Made by a program: the position numbers and the translations under genes. From an uncultured Oscillospiraceae bacterium (GTDB lineage Bacteria > Bacillota > Clostridia > Oscillospirales > Oscillospiraceae), in assembly GCA_934512135.1 (NCBI GenBank), contig CAKSWT010000021.1, forward strand, positions 1 to 39,406: a DNA stretch of 39,406 nt, in the 5' to 3' direction. Of this stretch, positions 23,246 through 33,226 are shown in pieces. The notes under the pieces were generated by a model, which was not told where the DNA came from, did no database searches, and saw only the letters and a list, made by a program, of their open reading frames with translations. Position 1 is the stretch's first letter. Every line of letters begins with the position of its first letter.

Positions 23246-23274
23246 TTGTGTTCTGCATAAAATTATGATATATT
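23246..23274 (+). promoter_or_regulatory. Promoter of ftsH
   Basis: TTGTGT (23246-23251) and TATATT (23269-23274) are 17 bases apart, about 50 bases before the ftsH start. Confidence 0.6.
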
Positions 23275-23326
23275 TTAGGTGTTGGGATGCACCTTGCACC
23301 CGGAAAGTCTCAAAGGAGGCGTTTTT

Positions 23327-25285
<1,959 letters not shown>

Positions 25286-25291
25286 TAGGCA

Positions 25292-25317
25292 AGGCCGCAG
25301 GCAACCGCCTGCGGCCT
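25292..25317. terminator. Shared terminator between ftsH and the convergent small gene
   Basis: A perfect 11-base GC stem (25292-25302 with 25307-25317) with loop AACC lies between the two convergent stops. The T-tails on either side are weak (AAGTTTGTCTG on plus, TTGCC on minus). Confidence 0.7.
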
Positions 25318-25331
25318 AAGTTTGTCTGATT

Positions 25332-25619
25332 TCACTGGAGCATCTCACAATATCCCACCTGCATATCCGTGAGGATATCCAGTGCGGAATCCGGCTCTAT
25401 GCTGTTGTCATAGAGGAACCGGGTCAGCTTCACCGCCACATTGTAGGGGATCTCCGGCAGCCGCAAAACGTGACATACGGTGTCCTCCGCCCATGCGCCT
25501 ACCAGCCGCATCTGGGCGCCTCTGTCCATCTGCTCCACACGATATGTCACCGTATGCTCCCGCTGACATGGCGAAATCTTTCCAAAGTTGCGGGTCAGAA
25601 TCAAGTTTTCTCTTTTCAT
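25332..25619 (-). CDS. Small conserved hypothetical protein (DUF6514-like)
   Basis: A 95-residue soluble protein. It has alternating strands (HTVTYRVEQMD, AQMRLVGAWAEDTVCHVLRL) followed by a helix pair (IPYNVAVKLTRFLYDNS, DSALDILTDMQVGYCEM). The layout resembles the short Clostridia family DUF6514, but I hold this only loosely. AAGGAGG lies about 9 bases before the ATG, so it is probably a real gene. It is convergent with ftsH and shares its terminator. Function unknown. Confidence 0.6.
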   Translation of the reverse strand: MKRENLILTRNFGKISPCQREHTVTYRVEQMDRGAQMRLVGAWAEDTVCHVLRLPEIPYNVAVKLTRFLYDNSIEPDSALDILTDMQVGYCEMLQ

Positions 25620-25712
25620 CCTGCACGATCCTCCTTATGATCCAATTGGGCGGGTTTCCATCATAAGCCTGTTGACATCCCGTCAATTTGGCCATTTTTG
25701 GAGGAAAACCCG

Positions 25713-25741
25713 TTGACAAGCATCCCTTATCTTGGTACAAT
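25713..25741 (+). promoter_or_regulatory. Near-consensus promoter
   Basis: TTGACA (25713-25718) is perfect; TACAAT (25736-25741) misses one base; spacer 17. Transcription would start near 25748, about 250 bases before the next gene. Confidence 0.85.
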
Positions 25742-25747
25742 AACAGG

Positions 25748-25918
25748 TGAACTACTGCGATTTACAGTTCAAACATCCCCTGATCGTGAAATAATTATAA
25801 TATCAGAGGTACCAATTTGTCAGCCGTCCAAAGTGTCCGAATTTTTTCAAATTGATGGACATATTTTTCTGGTGCAAATCAGTAGATTTTGGCGAACTAA
25901 AGTTCTTCGCCTTTTTTT
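25748..25918 (+). ncRNA. Candidate small RNA or attenuated leader
   Basis: About 170 bases between the strong promoter and an intrinsic terminator, with no supported coding frame and at least two internal stems. It matches no riboswitch I can recognise. It could be an independent small RNA or a leader that controls readthrough into the XRE-type regulator. Confidence 0.45.
25891..25918 (+). terminator. Intrinsic terminator before the XRE-type gene
   Basis: GGCGAA (25891-25896) pairs with TTCGCC (25906-25911), with extra AAC/GTT pairing in the loop, followed at once by seven T (25912-25918). Confidence 0.8.
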
Positions 25919-26001
25919 ATCAAACCAGGGAAGAAATTTTCTTCCCAATGATTTGGTTCCACAGGAGTAGTTATTTTCGCCCCAATATGGGAGGTATTAT
26001 G

Positions 26002-26601
26002 ATGGAAGAGTCACGCAATGAGCGAATTGCCCGATTCTCAAGGATTTGGTGGCAGTCCCGGGCCGACGCCGGGAAGTCCCAGGAGTTTGTGGCCCTTGGT
26101 CTGGGTGTGTCAAAGAAGACCATCCAGAACTGGGAAAAGGGCATCAGCTCCCCCAATCTGTTTCAAGGCGCCGAGTGGTTCCGGATTCTGGGCCTGAATC
26201 CGGTGCCCTACTTTCTGTCCTTTCTCTATCCCCAACTCTTTGAGGGCATTTCCCCCGACGCCTCCGATGAGCAGGTGGCCATGGCCCTCCAGGCCCTGAT
26301 TGACCAGGCCAGCCCCCAGGAAAAGCGGCAGCTTCTATTTTTGATGGCAGGAAAGCACGGCAGCTCCTGGTATGCCCTGCTCCAGATGTTCACCGCCCAC
26401 TGCCACACCTCCATGCAGTCCCGGGCCTATACCGCCCGGATGATTCTGGATCACTACGAGGTGGAAAAGGCCACCGGAGACCTGATCTGTCCGGACAACG
26501 TCTCTCCGGACCTGGATGTGCTCCGGTCCGCCATTGAGCGGGGCAAATCCGCCGCCCAGCGGGGCGAATCCGGCTATACCAATATGATTACCGAAACCTG
26601 A
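26002..26601 (+). CDS. XRE-family transcriptional regulator with unknown C-terminal domain
   Basis: A 199-residue protein. Residues 5-70 are a Cro/C1-type helix-turn-helix: GKSQEFVALGLGVSKKTIQ (about 24-42) is the DNA-reading pair, followed by NWEKGISSP (43-51), a hallmark of the family. The C-terminal 120 residues are helical and unfamiliar (QEKRQLLFLMAGKHGSSWYALLQ), perhaps a sensing or dimer domain. GGGAGG lies 7 bases before the ATG at 26002; an ATG one codon earlier is possible. It is preceded by a strong promoter with a terminator between them and followed by its own terminator, so it is regulated at the level of readthrough or has a further promoter not seen. Confidence 0.8.
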   Translation: MEESRNERIARFSRIWWQSRADAGKSQEFVALGLGVSKKTIQNWEKGISSPNLFQGAEWFRILGLNPVPYFLSFLYPQLFEGISPDASDEQVAMALQALIDQASPQEKRQLLFLMAGKHGSSWYALLQMFTAHCHTSMQSRAYTARMILDHYEVEKATGDLICPDNVSPDLDVLRSAIERGKSAAQRGESGYTNMITET

Positions 26602-26608
26602 CCGTCTG

Positions 26609-26636
26609 ACGCAGGCCCTTAGGGGTCTGCGTTTTT
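26609..26636 (+). terminator. Terminator after the XRE-type gene
   Basis: ACGCAGGCCC, loop TTA, GGGGTCTGCGT and a T-run (TTTTT). It starts 8 bases after the stop. Confidence 0.85.
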
Positions 26637-26681
26637 CGTCTCCGGGGGGTACGTTTGGAACATCAGGGCACAAGGCGATTC

Positions 26682-26710
26682 TTGCGCTGCACCCCGGTTT
26701 GTGATACACT
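26682..26710 (+). promoter_or_regulatory. Promoter of the second OYE-type gene
   Basis: TTGCGC (26682-26687) and TACACT (26705-26710), 17 bases apart, 44 bases before the ATG. Confidence 0.6.
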
Positions 26711-26753
26711 GATTCTGTTGAATTCAAAATGATTGTTGGAAGGAGTGCATTCC

Positions 26754-28775
26754 ATGTCAAACCGCTATTCTGCCCTGACTGCCCCTCTGCGGCTCCGGGA
26801 CAAAACCCTAAAGTCCCGGCTGCTGTATCCGGTGGCCCAGCCCCACTTTCTCCAGGCAAATCAGACCTTCCCCGACGACCCGGTGGTCACCTACTACGCC
26901 TCCCGGGCCAAAAACGGCGCCGCCATTCTGCTGATGCAGGATCTGACCAATTTGGATCAGCGGAAGATGCCCGCAGACTGCGGCCACTTCGCCATGTACG
27001 ACATCGACGACATCGGCGCCCAAAACGGCTTCACCTTTATGGCGGAGATGGTCCACTACTACGGCAGCTATATCACCCCGGAGCTAAATCTGGACAACCG
27101 TATGCCCCTTCAGGTCAATGACCCGGAGGTTCCCTCCCCCTACGGGGCGCCCCCCAATCCCTTTGCCATGGTCTCCAAGGAGGACGAGGACGAGGTTACC
27201 GCCGCGCCCGGGGAAAAACCTATGGAGGAGGGCATTTCCGGCGCTCCCGGCCGTCCCATGGCTGGGGCCAGAATGATGACCCGGTCTGACATGGACGAAT
27301 ATATCCGCCTTCACATCCAGCACGCCCGGCTGTATAAAAACCTGGGCTTCGACGGCGGCATGTTTGACTTCTGTCACAACTTTAACATCGGGAAATTCCT
27401 GACCCCCACCTCCAACTGGCGGACCGACCAGTACGGCGGCGACTTTGAAAACCGCATCCGCTTCCCGGTGGAGGTCATCCGGGCCCTGCGGGAGGCCATG
27501 GGAGAGAACTATCTCCTGGTGGTCAACGCCCCCAACATCGGCGGTCCCATGGGAATGGATCCGGCAGAGGCCGCGGAGTTCCTAAAGCGCATCGACCCCT
27601 ATATCGACCTGCTCCAGGTCCGTGCCATGCACCCGGACCACGAACGGGTCACCGTCTGCGAGTCCGCCGAGCTCTCCAAGGCCCTCAAGGCCCGTGGGGT
27701 CAAGACCCCCATCGCCATCAGCACCTATTATAAGGACCTGGACTCCCTGAATAACGTCATCGCCTCCGGTGCGGCGGACCTGGTGGCCCCGGGCCATCTG
27801 TTCATCTGCAACGAGCATCTGGGGGAGATTCTCCGGGACGGCAACGGCGAGGATCTGAACCCCTGCATCGAATGTCACTGCTGCCGGGGCACCTCCTCCG
27901 TGGGAGACTGGATGAGCCACTGCACCATCAACCCGGAAATCGGCATGGAGCATCGGGCCAAGCGCCTCCAGGAGCCTGTGACCCGTCAGAAGAAGATTGC
28001 CCTGATCGGCGGCGGCCCCGGCGCCATCAAGTGCGCCATGTGGCTCAAGGACCGGGGCCACACCCCGGTGATCTTTGAGCAGTCCGACGCTCTGGGCGGC
28101 CAGATCAAGACCTCCGAATACCCGGAGTTCAAATGGGAGCTTCGCCGGTATCTGGACTTCCTCCGGGCCCAGGTGGCCCGCAAAGGCATCCAGGTCCGGC
28201 TGAACACCCGGGCCACCCCGGAGATGATCCGGGCAGAGGCCTTTGACGTGGTCATTGCCGCCACCGGTTCTACCCCCAAGCGTCCCGCCATTGAAGGGGC
28301 GGAAACCACCCCCTGGAACGGCGTGAACATCTACGGCCAGCAGGAAAAGCTGGGCAAGAAGGTCGTCGTCATCGGCGGCAGCTCCGTGGCGGCGGAGGCC
28401 GCCTGCTATCTGGCGGAGTGCGGCCACTCCGTCACCGAGATCAGCCGTCAGGGCCGCCTGGCCTACGACCTCAACCCCATCCGCTCCATCGGCTATATGA
28501 ACCAGAAGGCGGACCAGCTGGGAGTTCAGGTCATCCGCAAGGCCAAAACCATAAATATCCAACCAGGCCAGGTCACCTATCTGACCCGCAAGGGCGAGAC
28601 CTGCACCCTGGCCTGCGACGACATTGTGGCCTGCGGCGGCATGGAGCCCAACAGCGCCGAAGCGGTGTCCTTCCGAGACGCCGCCCCGGAGTTCTACATG
28701 ATTGGCGACTGCCGTCAAAACGGCAATATGCGCAACGCCATCCGGGACGCCTACGCCCTGGCCATGCGCATCTGA
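26754..28775 (+). CDS. OYE-type FMN/FAD oxidoreductase, divergent
   Basis: A 673-residue protein of the same layout as the enzyme at 12088-14064: FMN barrel (NWRTDQYGGDFENR at 221-234), cysteine cluster (Cys371, Cys374, Cys376/377, Cys390; CIECHCCRG then HCTINP), and an FAD/NAD region (KKIALIGGGPGAIKCA at 413-428; KKVVVIGGSSVAAEAA later). Where relatives have the HGAHGYL active-site pair this protein reads FCHNFNIGKFL (206-216). It also has an acidic/proline-rich insert at about 125-172. It may use a different substrate. AAGGAG lies 8 bases before the ATG; a 7-residue longer start lacks a ribosome site. Single-gene transcript. Confidence 0.82.
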   Translation: MSNRYSALTAPLRLRDKTLKSRLLYPVAQPHFLQANQTFPDDPVVTYYASRAKNGAAILLMQDLTNLDQRKMPADCGHFAMYDIDDIGAQNGFTFMAEMVHYYGSYITPELNLDNRMPLQVNDPEVPSPYGAPPNPFAMVSKEDEDEVTAAPGEKPMEEGISGAPGRPMAGARMMTRSDMDEYIRLHIQHARLYKNLGFDGGMFDFCHNFNIGKFLTPTSNWRTDQYGGDFENRIRFPVEVIRALREAMGENYLLVVNAPNIGGPMGMDPAEAAEFLKRIDPYIDLLQVRAMHPDHERVTVCESAELSKALKARGVKTPIAISTYYKDLDSLNNVIASGAADLVAPGHLFICNEHLGEILRDGNGEDLNPCIECHCCRGTSSVGDWMSHCTINPEIGMEHRAKRLQEPVTRQKKIALIGGGPGAIKCAMWLKDRGHTPVIFEQSDALGGQIKTSEYPEFKWELRRYLDFLRAQVARKGIQVRLNTRATPEMIRAEAFDVVIAATGSTPKRPAIEGAETTPWNGVNIYGQQEKLGKKVVVIGGSSVAAEAACYLAECGHSVTEISRQGRLAYDLNPIRSIGYMNQKADQLGVQVIRKAKTINIQPGQVTYLTRKGETCTLACDDIVACGGMEPNSAEAVSFRDAAPEFYMIGDCRQNGNMRNAIRDAYALAMRI

Positions 28776-28793
28776 TTTCCCCGGAAAGCGTCA

Positions 28794-28824
28794 GGGAGGC
28801 GGTACCGTTGGTACCGCCTCCCTT
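28794..28824. terminator. Terminator between convergent genes
   Basis: A perfect 13-base stem (28794-28806 with 28810-28822), loop GTT. T-tails are short on both sides (TTCC on plus). It separates the OYE-type gene from the convergent PIN-like gene and may serve both. Confidence 0.7.
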
Positions 28825-28834
28825 CCTGGATCAC

Positions 28835-30100
28835 TCATCTCCAGGCGCTTTTTTTGATCTCGTTATAGAGGGCCAGGCCCTTCTCCTGTCCCAGGAGCTT
28901 CCGCAGGGTGTTGCAGAGCACCTGCCGCTTGTTGTCGGCAATGAGCTGCTGAAGCTGCTGCTCCTGAAGCTCCGGATAGGGTACCAGCAGTGTCCCCAGC
29001 TCTACCCGCCGAGGCTCCTCCTGCTTCGTCCGAGGGCTGTGGGGCTTGCGGCCCTTCTGCTCCGGCTTTTTCTCCCCCCGATGCTCGGCCTTCTGCTCGT
29101 TCTGGGGCTTTCCCTGGAGCTTTTCCTTGGGTTGCTCCTGGACTTTCTCCTGAGGCTTCTCCTTGGGTTGCTCCTTCTCCTTATGCTGCTCCTGGGCGTT
29201 CGCCTGGGGCTTTTCTTTATGCTCCTGAGCGCTCGCCTGAGCCTTCTCCTGAACCTTCTCCTTATGCTGCTCCTGGGTGTTCACCTGAGGCTGCTCCTGG
29301 GGCTGAGGCTGTGCCTCCACCTTGGGGGCCGGTGGATTCCCATTCTCCTGGGCGGCAACCGGGAGGCTCTCCTGGGGCTCCTGCTCCTGGCGAGGATTTT
29401 TCCGGTTTCTGCGGTAGCGCTGGCGGCCACGATAGCTCCGGGTTCGGATCTGGTCGCCGGTGGGCTCCGTCTCTGCCGGGGCAGCCTCCACCTCATCGGC
29501 AGGCGCCGTTTCCAGGGCGATCTCCAGGGCCGCTTCCTCCACCGGCTCCGCCGTAATCATGGGCTCCTCCGCAACGACAGGCTCCGCCGCAACGACGGGC
29601 TCCTCCGTAGCCTGCGACGCCACAGCCTCCGGCTGAACAACCAGCAGCTGGGGCGTCTTGGCCTCGGGCTCCTTGTCCTCTCGGACATCGGCCTTGATCT
29701 CCTGGACCCGGAACTTCCGCTCCAGCCGGCCGGCGGCCCGGATGCTCTCCACACAGCGGACGCTGGGCTTCTGCTCGCTGCCTGCCCAGAAGCTGGCCAC
29801 GAACTTATATCCCATATCCCGGGAGACGATGTAGTAGTTCCGCTCTGCCGCCTCCTTGCCCACCAGATACCCCAGCCAGGTGGAGATCTGATGATCCAGG
29901 GCATTTTTGCCCCCGACGGTGGCCTCGAAATAGCTCAGCTTACAGACGCTTTTCCCGATGAGAATGTGCATCTTCATGCTCAGGCTCTTGGAATTGTTGC
30001 TGTAGAATATAATGACCTCGTCCTCCGGGGCCAGATAGGTGATCCCGTTCAGGCCCTCGGAGGCCACGTTTTCAAAATCAATTAAATAAATATCCCGCAT
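28835..30100 (-). CDS. PIN/NYN-like nuclease-domain protein with long charged low-complexity region
   Basis: A 421-residue protein. Residues 1-105 look like a PIN/NYN nuclease fold: YLIDFENV with Asp8 and Asn11, KNALDHQISTWLGYLV with Asp69, and YYIVSRDMGYKFVASF with Asp95 — well-placed acidic residues for a metal-dependent ribonuclease. Residues about 150-350 are low-complexity, first Ala/Glu-rich, then a basic patch (SYRGRQRYRRNRKN), then Gln/Lys/Glu/Pro repeats. The last 60 residues form a conserved-looking helical end (LQEQQLQQLIADNKRQVLCN). It follows the lysozyme gene by 15 bases in the same transcript. An RNA-degrading or RNA-binding role is likely but not shown. Confidence 0.7.
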   Translation of the reverse strand: MRDIYLIDFENVASEGLNGITYLAPEDEVIIFYSNNSKSLSMKMHILIGKSVCKLSYFEATVGGKNALDHQISTWLGYLVGKEAAERNYYIVSRDMGYKFVASFWAGSEQKPSVRCVESIRAAGRLERKFRVQEIKADVREDKEPEAKTPQLLVVQPEAVASQATEEPVVAAEPVVAEEPMITAEPVEEAALEIALETAPADEVEAAPAETEPTGDQIRTRSYRGRQRYRRNRKNPRQEQEPQESLPVAAQENGNPPAPKVEAQPQPQEQPQVNTQEQHKEKVQEKAQASAQEHKEKPQANAQEQHKEKEQPKEKPQEKVQEQPKEKLQGKPQNEQKAEHRGEKKPEQKGRKPHSPRTKQEEPRRVELGTLLVPYPELQEQQLQQLIADNKRQVLCNTLRKLLGQEKGLALYNEIKKSAWR

Positions 30101-30115
30101 TACACTGGGTCTCCT

Positions 30116-31480
30116 TTACGCTGCTTCGGTGCTTGATTGGATCAGCGCATACATACCCACCAGGATTTTCGCGGTCTCCGCACGGGTGGCATTGCTCTGG
30201 GGATCAAAGAGATTGTTCCCCACGCCGTTCACCAGGCCAAGGCCGGCGCAGAAATAGATGTCGTCGCGAGAGGTGTCCTCCATCAGGTCGTCGTCGTCAA
30301 AGGCCTTCACCGCCGTCTTGGACTCAAAGCCCAGCTTCCGCAGGTAACGGGCCATAATGGTACACAGGTGCTGGCGGCTGATGGGGGTCTCCGGCGCAAA
30401 ACTGCCGTCTCCCATGCCGTTGACCAGTCCCTGGTCCACCGCCCAGGCCACCACCGGAGCATACCAGGCCGTCTTGCTGACGTCGGTAAAGCCGCTGTCC
30501 TTGTCTGCATAGGCCGTCAGGTCCGCCTTGGAGAAGTTGGCCAGAGTCTGGACCATCTCCCCACGGGTCAGCTGGTCCTCAGGACGGAAGGTTCCCTCCT
30601 GGTCACCCTTCATCAGCCCCAGCTCGTAGGCGCCATTGACATAGTCATAATACCATGCGGACTTGCTCACATCCGGGAAAATCCCGGTGTCGTCAGACAT
30701 AAACAGAGTGGCTTCCTCGGCGCGCCGGGCCACCAGACCGGGGAGAATCTCCCCGCCGGCACGACGCCACGCCCCAAAGGCCGCCTGAGCCCGTTCCTCG
30801 GTCCAGGTGGAGGGGTCGTCCTCCAGCATCTGCCGGAGCTGGCACCAGGTACCGTCCTCGCTGTTCTTGTAGGTCCACCAGCCGCTGCCCACGTTATAGG
30901 TGAAGTCCACCAGGGCGTCAAACTGGTTCTGATTCAGCGCAATGCCACTGCTTTTGCAGATGCCGTTGAGGAAATCCTCGGTGACCTTCAGGTCGTCCTG
31001 AAGCAGGGCCTCCCCCTGTTCCCGGGTGATGGTCACGTCGTCATCCTTGGTCCCCTCGGGCTTAATCTCCGGGAACATCTCCAGGGCCTTATCATAGGCG
31101 CTTCCATAGCCGATGGAATAGCGCTCATAGTCCCAGCAGCGCTTTTCGCTGAAGCCTTCATAGAACTGAATCAGCCGCAGGGCCTCTGCCCCGGCCTTCC
31201 GTTCCTGGACGGTCTGGGCGGGCTTTGCGGGGTCTGTAGTGCTCTGGTCCTCCGGAGAGATCTCCGGCGTCTTTTCTGTGCTCTCCCCCTGGGGGTCTGC
31301 GTCCAACAACTGCCGCCCGGTGATCACTCCGTAGCGCGGGTCCCGGACGCCGGAATCCTCCACAGGAAAAACCCGAAGGTCTGTCTTGGGGCCGTCCGCC
31401 GCCAACATGGGCAGCGCCAGAAGCGTGCACAGCAGCAATATGTAAAACACACGAAGCAAATTCTTGTTTAATTGTCTCAT
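30116..31480 (-). CDS. Secreted GH24-type lysozyme with three SLH domains
   Basis: A 454-residue secreted protein. A signal peptide (LLRVFYILLLCTLLALPML, 8-26) is followed by a linker, then a phage-type lysozyme domain at about 95-270 with the catalytic glutamate Glu108 in FYEGFS, Asp117 and YSIGYG (121-126), and the typical NQNQFDALVDFTYNVGSG. Three S-layer homology repeats follow (starting near FPDVSKSAWYY, FTDVSKTAWYA and FDDDDLMEDTS), with TRAE at the expected spot in the third. SLH repeats bind pyruvylated wall polymers, so this is probably a wall-tethered autolysin or peptidoglycan-remodelling enzyme. GGGAGG lies before the ATG. It heads a two-gene unit with the PIN-like gene. Confidence 0.88.
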   Translation of the reverse strand: MRQLNKNLLRVFYILLLCTLLALPMLAADGPKTDLRVFPVEDSGVRDPRYGVITGRQLLDADPQGESTEKTPEISPEDQSTTDPAKPAQTVQERKAGAEALRLIQFYEGFSEKRCWDYERYSIGYGSAYDKALEMFPEIKPEGTKDDDVTITREQGEALLQDDLKVTEDFLNGICKSSGIALNQNQFDALVDFTYNVGSGWWTYKNSEDGTWCQLRQMLEDDPSTWTEERAQAAFGAWRRAGGEILPGLVARRAEEATLFMSDDTGIFPDVSKSAWYYDYVNGAYELGLMKGDQEGTFRPEDQLTRGEMVQTLANFSKADLTAYADKDSGFTDVSKTAWYAPVVAWAVDQGLVNGMGDGSFAPETPISRQHLCTIMARYLRKLGFESKTAVKAFDDDDLMEDTSRDDIYFCAGLGLVNGVGNNLFDPQSNATRAETAKILVGMYALIQSSTEAA

Positions 31481-31520
31481 GGTTCCTCCCTCATATTCTT
31501 GTTACTAATTTGTCATTTTT

Positions 31521-31548
31521 ATTATACACAAAACCTATGGATTTGCAA
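31521..31548 (-). promoter_or_regulatory. Promoter of the lysozyme-PIN unit
   Basis: TTGCAA (31543-31548), 16-base spacer, perfect TATAAT (31521-31526), about 40 bases before the lysozyme start. Confidence 0.75.
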
Positions 31549-31635
31549 GCATTTCTCATCGGAATTGTCATAATTATTTTCAAATCAGCACAAAATTCAT
31601 GGTTTTGGGGACCATAACTGTACGTTTAGCCAATA

Positions 31636-32424
31636 TTATGTAGACGAATCTCCTCCCTTCTCCAGCCACCGGACCTTGGCCTCAGGCCGCCAAACCGGGC
31701 GAAGATAGGTCTCTCCGTCGGCGTAGCCCACCATCAGGGCGCACCGCACCCGACAGTCCTCCCCCAGTCCCAGGTGCTCCCGCACCTCCGGGAATCGGTC
31801 GCTGACCTGCCGGAGATAGCCGCCCCAGCAGGTGGAAAGCCCCGCCTGGACCAGCACCAGCTCCAGCTCCGCCATGCTCACCGCCGGATCCAGCACCGGG
31901 TTCAGGGCATCCTCCGGGCTCCAGGCCACAATGACACAGGGGGCACCGCAGGTGAGCAGATCCGTCCCCTTGGCCTGGAGCTTTGGCAGCTCCGGGGCCT
32001 CTCCGTACTTCTCGCAGAGCCCCAGACACAGGTCCCGCAGGGCCCGCACCTGCTCCACGCCCCAGACCACCGTCCAGGCATAGGCCCGCTGATTTTTGCC
32101 GCTGGGAGCAAAATTGGCCAGGTTCAGCCCCCGGGTGATGACCTCCTTGGGGGGCAGCTTCTCCCGGTAGTGCCGGACGGACCGCCGGGTCACCAGCAGC
32201 CGCTCCAGCGGGTCCTGGGGCATCTCCGGGTAGATTTCCTCCCGGGTCAGCTCCGTAAAGCCAATGGCCTCCCGGGGACATCCCGCCGCGCAGTGCATAC
32301 ATTGGATACACCGCCGCCGGGGATGGATCTCCGGATGCTCCCCTCCGGGGATAATCACCCCCATGGAGCATCCCTTGACGCACTTTTGGCAGTTGATGCA
32401 AAGGCTCGGTTCAATGTAGACCAT
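31636..32424 (-). CDS. Nitroreductase-family protein with N-terminal 2[4Fe-4S] ferredoxin domain
   Basis: A 262-residue fusion. Residues 1-55 hold two classic ferredoxin motifs, CINCQKCVKGC (9-19) and CIQCMHCAAGC (39-49). Residues from about 75 form the FMN-binding nitroreductase fold (RRSVRHYREK at 80-89; LANFAPSGKNQRAYAWTVV near 102-120; LVQAGLSTCWGGYLRQ in the last third). Ferredoxin-nitroreductases of this type couple iron-sulfur electron transfer to flavin reduction in anaerobes; substrates vary. AAGGAGG lies before the ATG, and the start overlaps the end of the phospholipase-like gene by 14 bases. It is the last gene of the six-gene operon; no strong terminator follows. Confidence 0.9.
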   Translation of the reverse strand: MVYIEPSLCINCQKCVKGCSMGVIIPGGEHPEIHPRRRCIQCMHCAAGCPREAIGFTELTREEIYPEMPQDPLERLLVTRRSVRHYREKLPPKEVITRGLNLANFAPSGKNQRAYAWTVVWGVEQVRALRDLCLGLCEKYGEAPELPKLQAKGTDLLTCGAPCVIVAWSPEDALNPVLDPAVSMAELELVLVQAGLSTCWGGYLRQVSDRFPEVREHLGLGEDCRVRCALMVGYADGETYLRPVWRPEAKVRWLEKGGDSST

Positions 32425-33223
32425 AATCTTCCTCCTTATTGCCGGAATAGTCCCGGCCCAGTGACAGAGAGAAGGGCCGATCCTCCTCCACCGCCCGGAA
32501 AAACGCCTCCAGCTCCCCTGGGGCCGCCTCTGCCGCTCCGGCGCACAGCCGGTCCAGGCTCAGGAGATAGTGCTCCAGCTGGTGGTCCGTCTCCGGGGGC
32601 AAAATGGCCCCCCGGACAGGCCGGGCCGGCGGGATTCTGCTGGCGGCATTGAGCACATGGCGCACAGGCTTTCCCGCCCAGCGTCCCAGCTTAATGGAGG
32701 TCCAGCGGAAGTTGGCCAGGGCCTTTTCATAGATCTCCGAGGTCACCGGCTCCGCCATTTGGGCCGCCAGGGCAAAGAAGGCCGGGGGCAGAGGCTTTTT
32801 CGGCAGCGCATCCTGATACCCCAGCCGGGCGTGCCGGAGCAAATACCGGTCGTATTCCCCCTCCAGGGCAAAGTGTGTGTACTGTCCCTGGGCCGCAATC
32901 CGCTTTACAAAGGGATGGCAGCGGGAATCCAGCAGAAAATGCAGCAGATACCCCGCCGCAAAGGCCCGGGCATAGGGCCAGTGTTCCTTTACGGGACGGC
33001 GAAAGACCTCCATGGCCTCTGCGCCGCTGTGATGATGGATGTCCAGTCCCGCCTGGCGGATGGCTCCTGCGTGAAGGCCCTGTACATAGAAGTACAGCGG
33101 ATCCGGGCCGAAGCCCCCGCAGAAAAAGACATCCTCCTCCCGTCGGAGCAGTTCTCCCAGCTCCTCCGGCACCAGCTGCTCCACCCGGCGGCAGAGCTGC
33201 AAATGGGCGTAGAAATTCGGCAT
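32411..33223 (-). CDS. Zinc-dependent phospholipase C-like protein
   Basis: A 270-residue protein of the zinc-dependent phospholipase C family (the type found in many Clostridia without a signal peptide). It opens MPNFYAHLQLCRRV and has spaced metal ligands: LDIHHHSGAEAM (about 61-72), GYLLHFLLDSRCHPF (about 91-105) and the HFALEGEYDRY stretch. The substrate and whether it is active on phospholipids are unknown; no secretion signal is seen, so it is probably cytosolic. Start is weakly supported by a poor ribosome site. It starts 3 bases after the carbonic anhydrase stop and overlaps the nitroreductase gene. Confidence 0.8.
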   Translation of the reverse strand: MPNFYAHLQLCRRVEQLVPEELGELLRREEDVFFCGGFGPDPLYFYVQGLHAGAIRQAGLDIHHHSGAEAMEVFRRPVKEHWPYARAFAAGYLLHFLLDSRCHPFVKRIAAQGQYTHFALEGEYDRYLLRHARLGYQDALPKKPLPPAFFALAAQMAEPVTSEIYEKALANFRWTSIKLGRWAGKPVRHVLNAASRIPPARPVRGAILPPETDHQLEHYLLSLDRLCAGAAEAAPGELEAFFRAVEEDRPFSLSLGRDYSGNKEEDYGLH

Positions 33224-33226
33224 AGC

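Larger units (their letters stand above)
25620..25998. other. Intergenic region with a strong promoter and terminator-ended leader
   Basis: About 380 bases without a supported gene. It contains a strong plus-strand promoter, a TGAACT...AGTTCA inverted repeat just after the start of transcription (25747-25770), a GTCC...GGAC stem near 25837-25862 and an intrinsic terminator (25891-25918), all before the XRE-type regulator gene. Confidence 0.65.

Noticed and set aside
23279..23326. A longer start for ftsH
   Set aside because: The extra 16 residues have no ribosome site, while the ATG at 23327 has a perfect AAAGGAGG.
25852..26001. A longer N-terminus for the XRE-type protein
   Set aside because: It would run through the terminator hairpin and lacks a ribosome site; GGGAGG marks the ATG at 26002.
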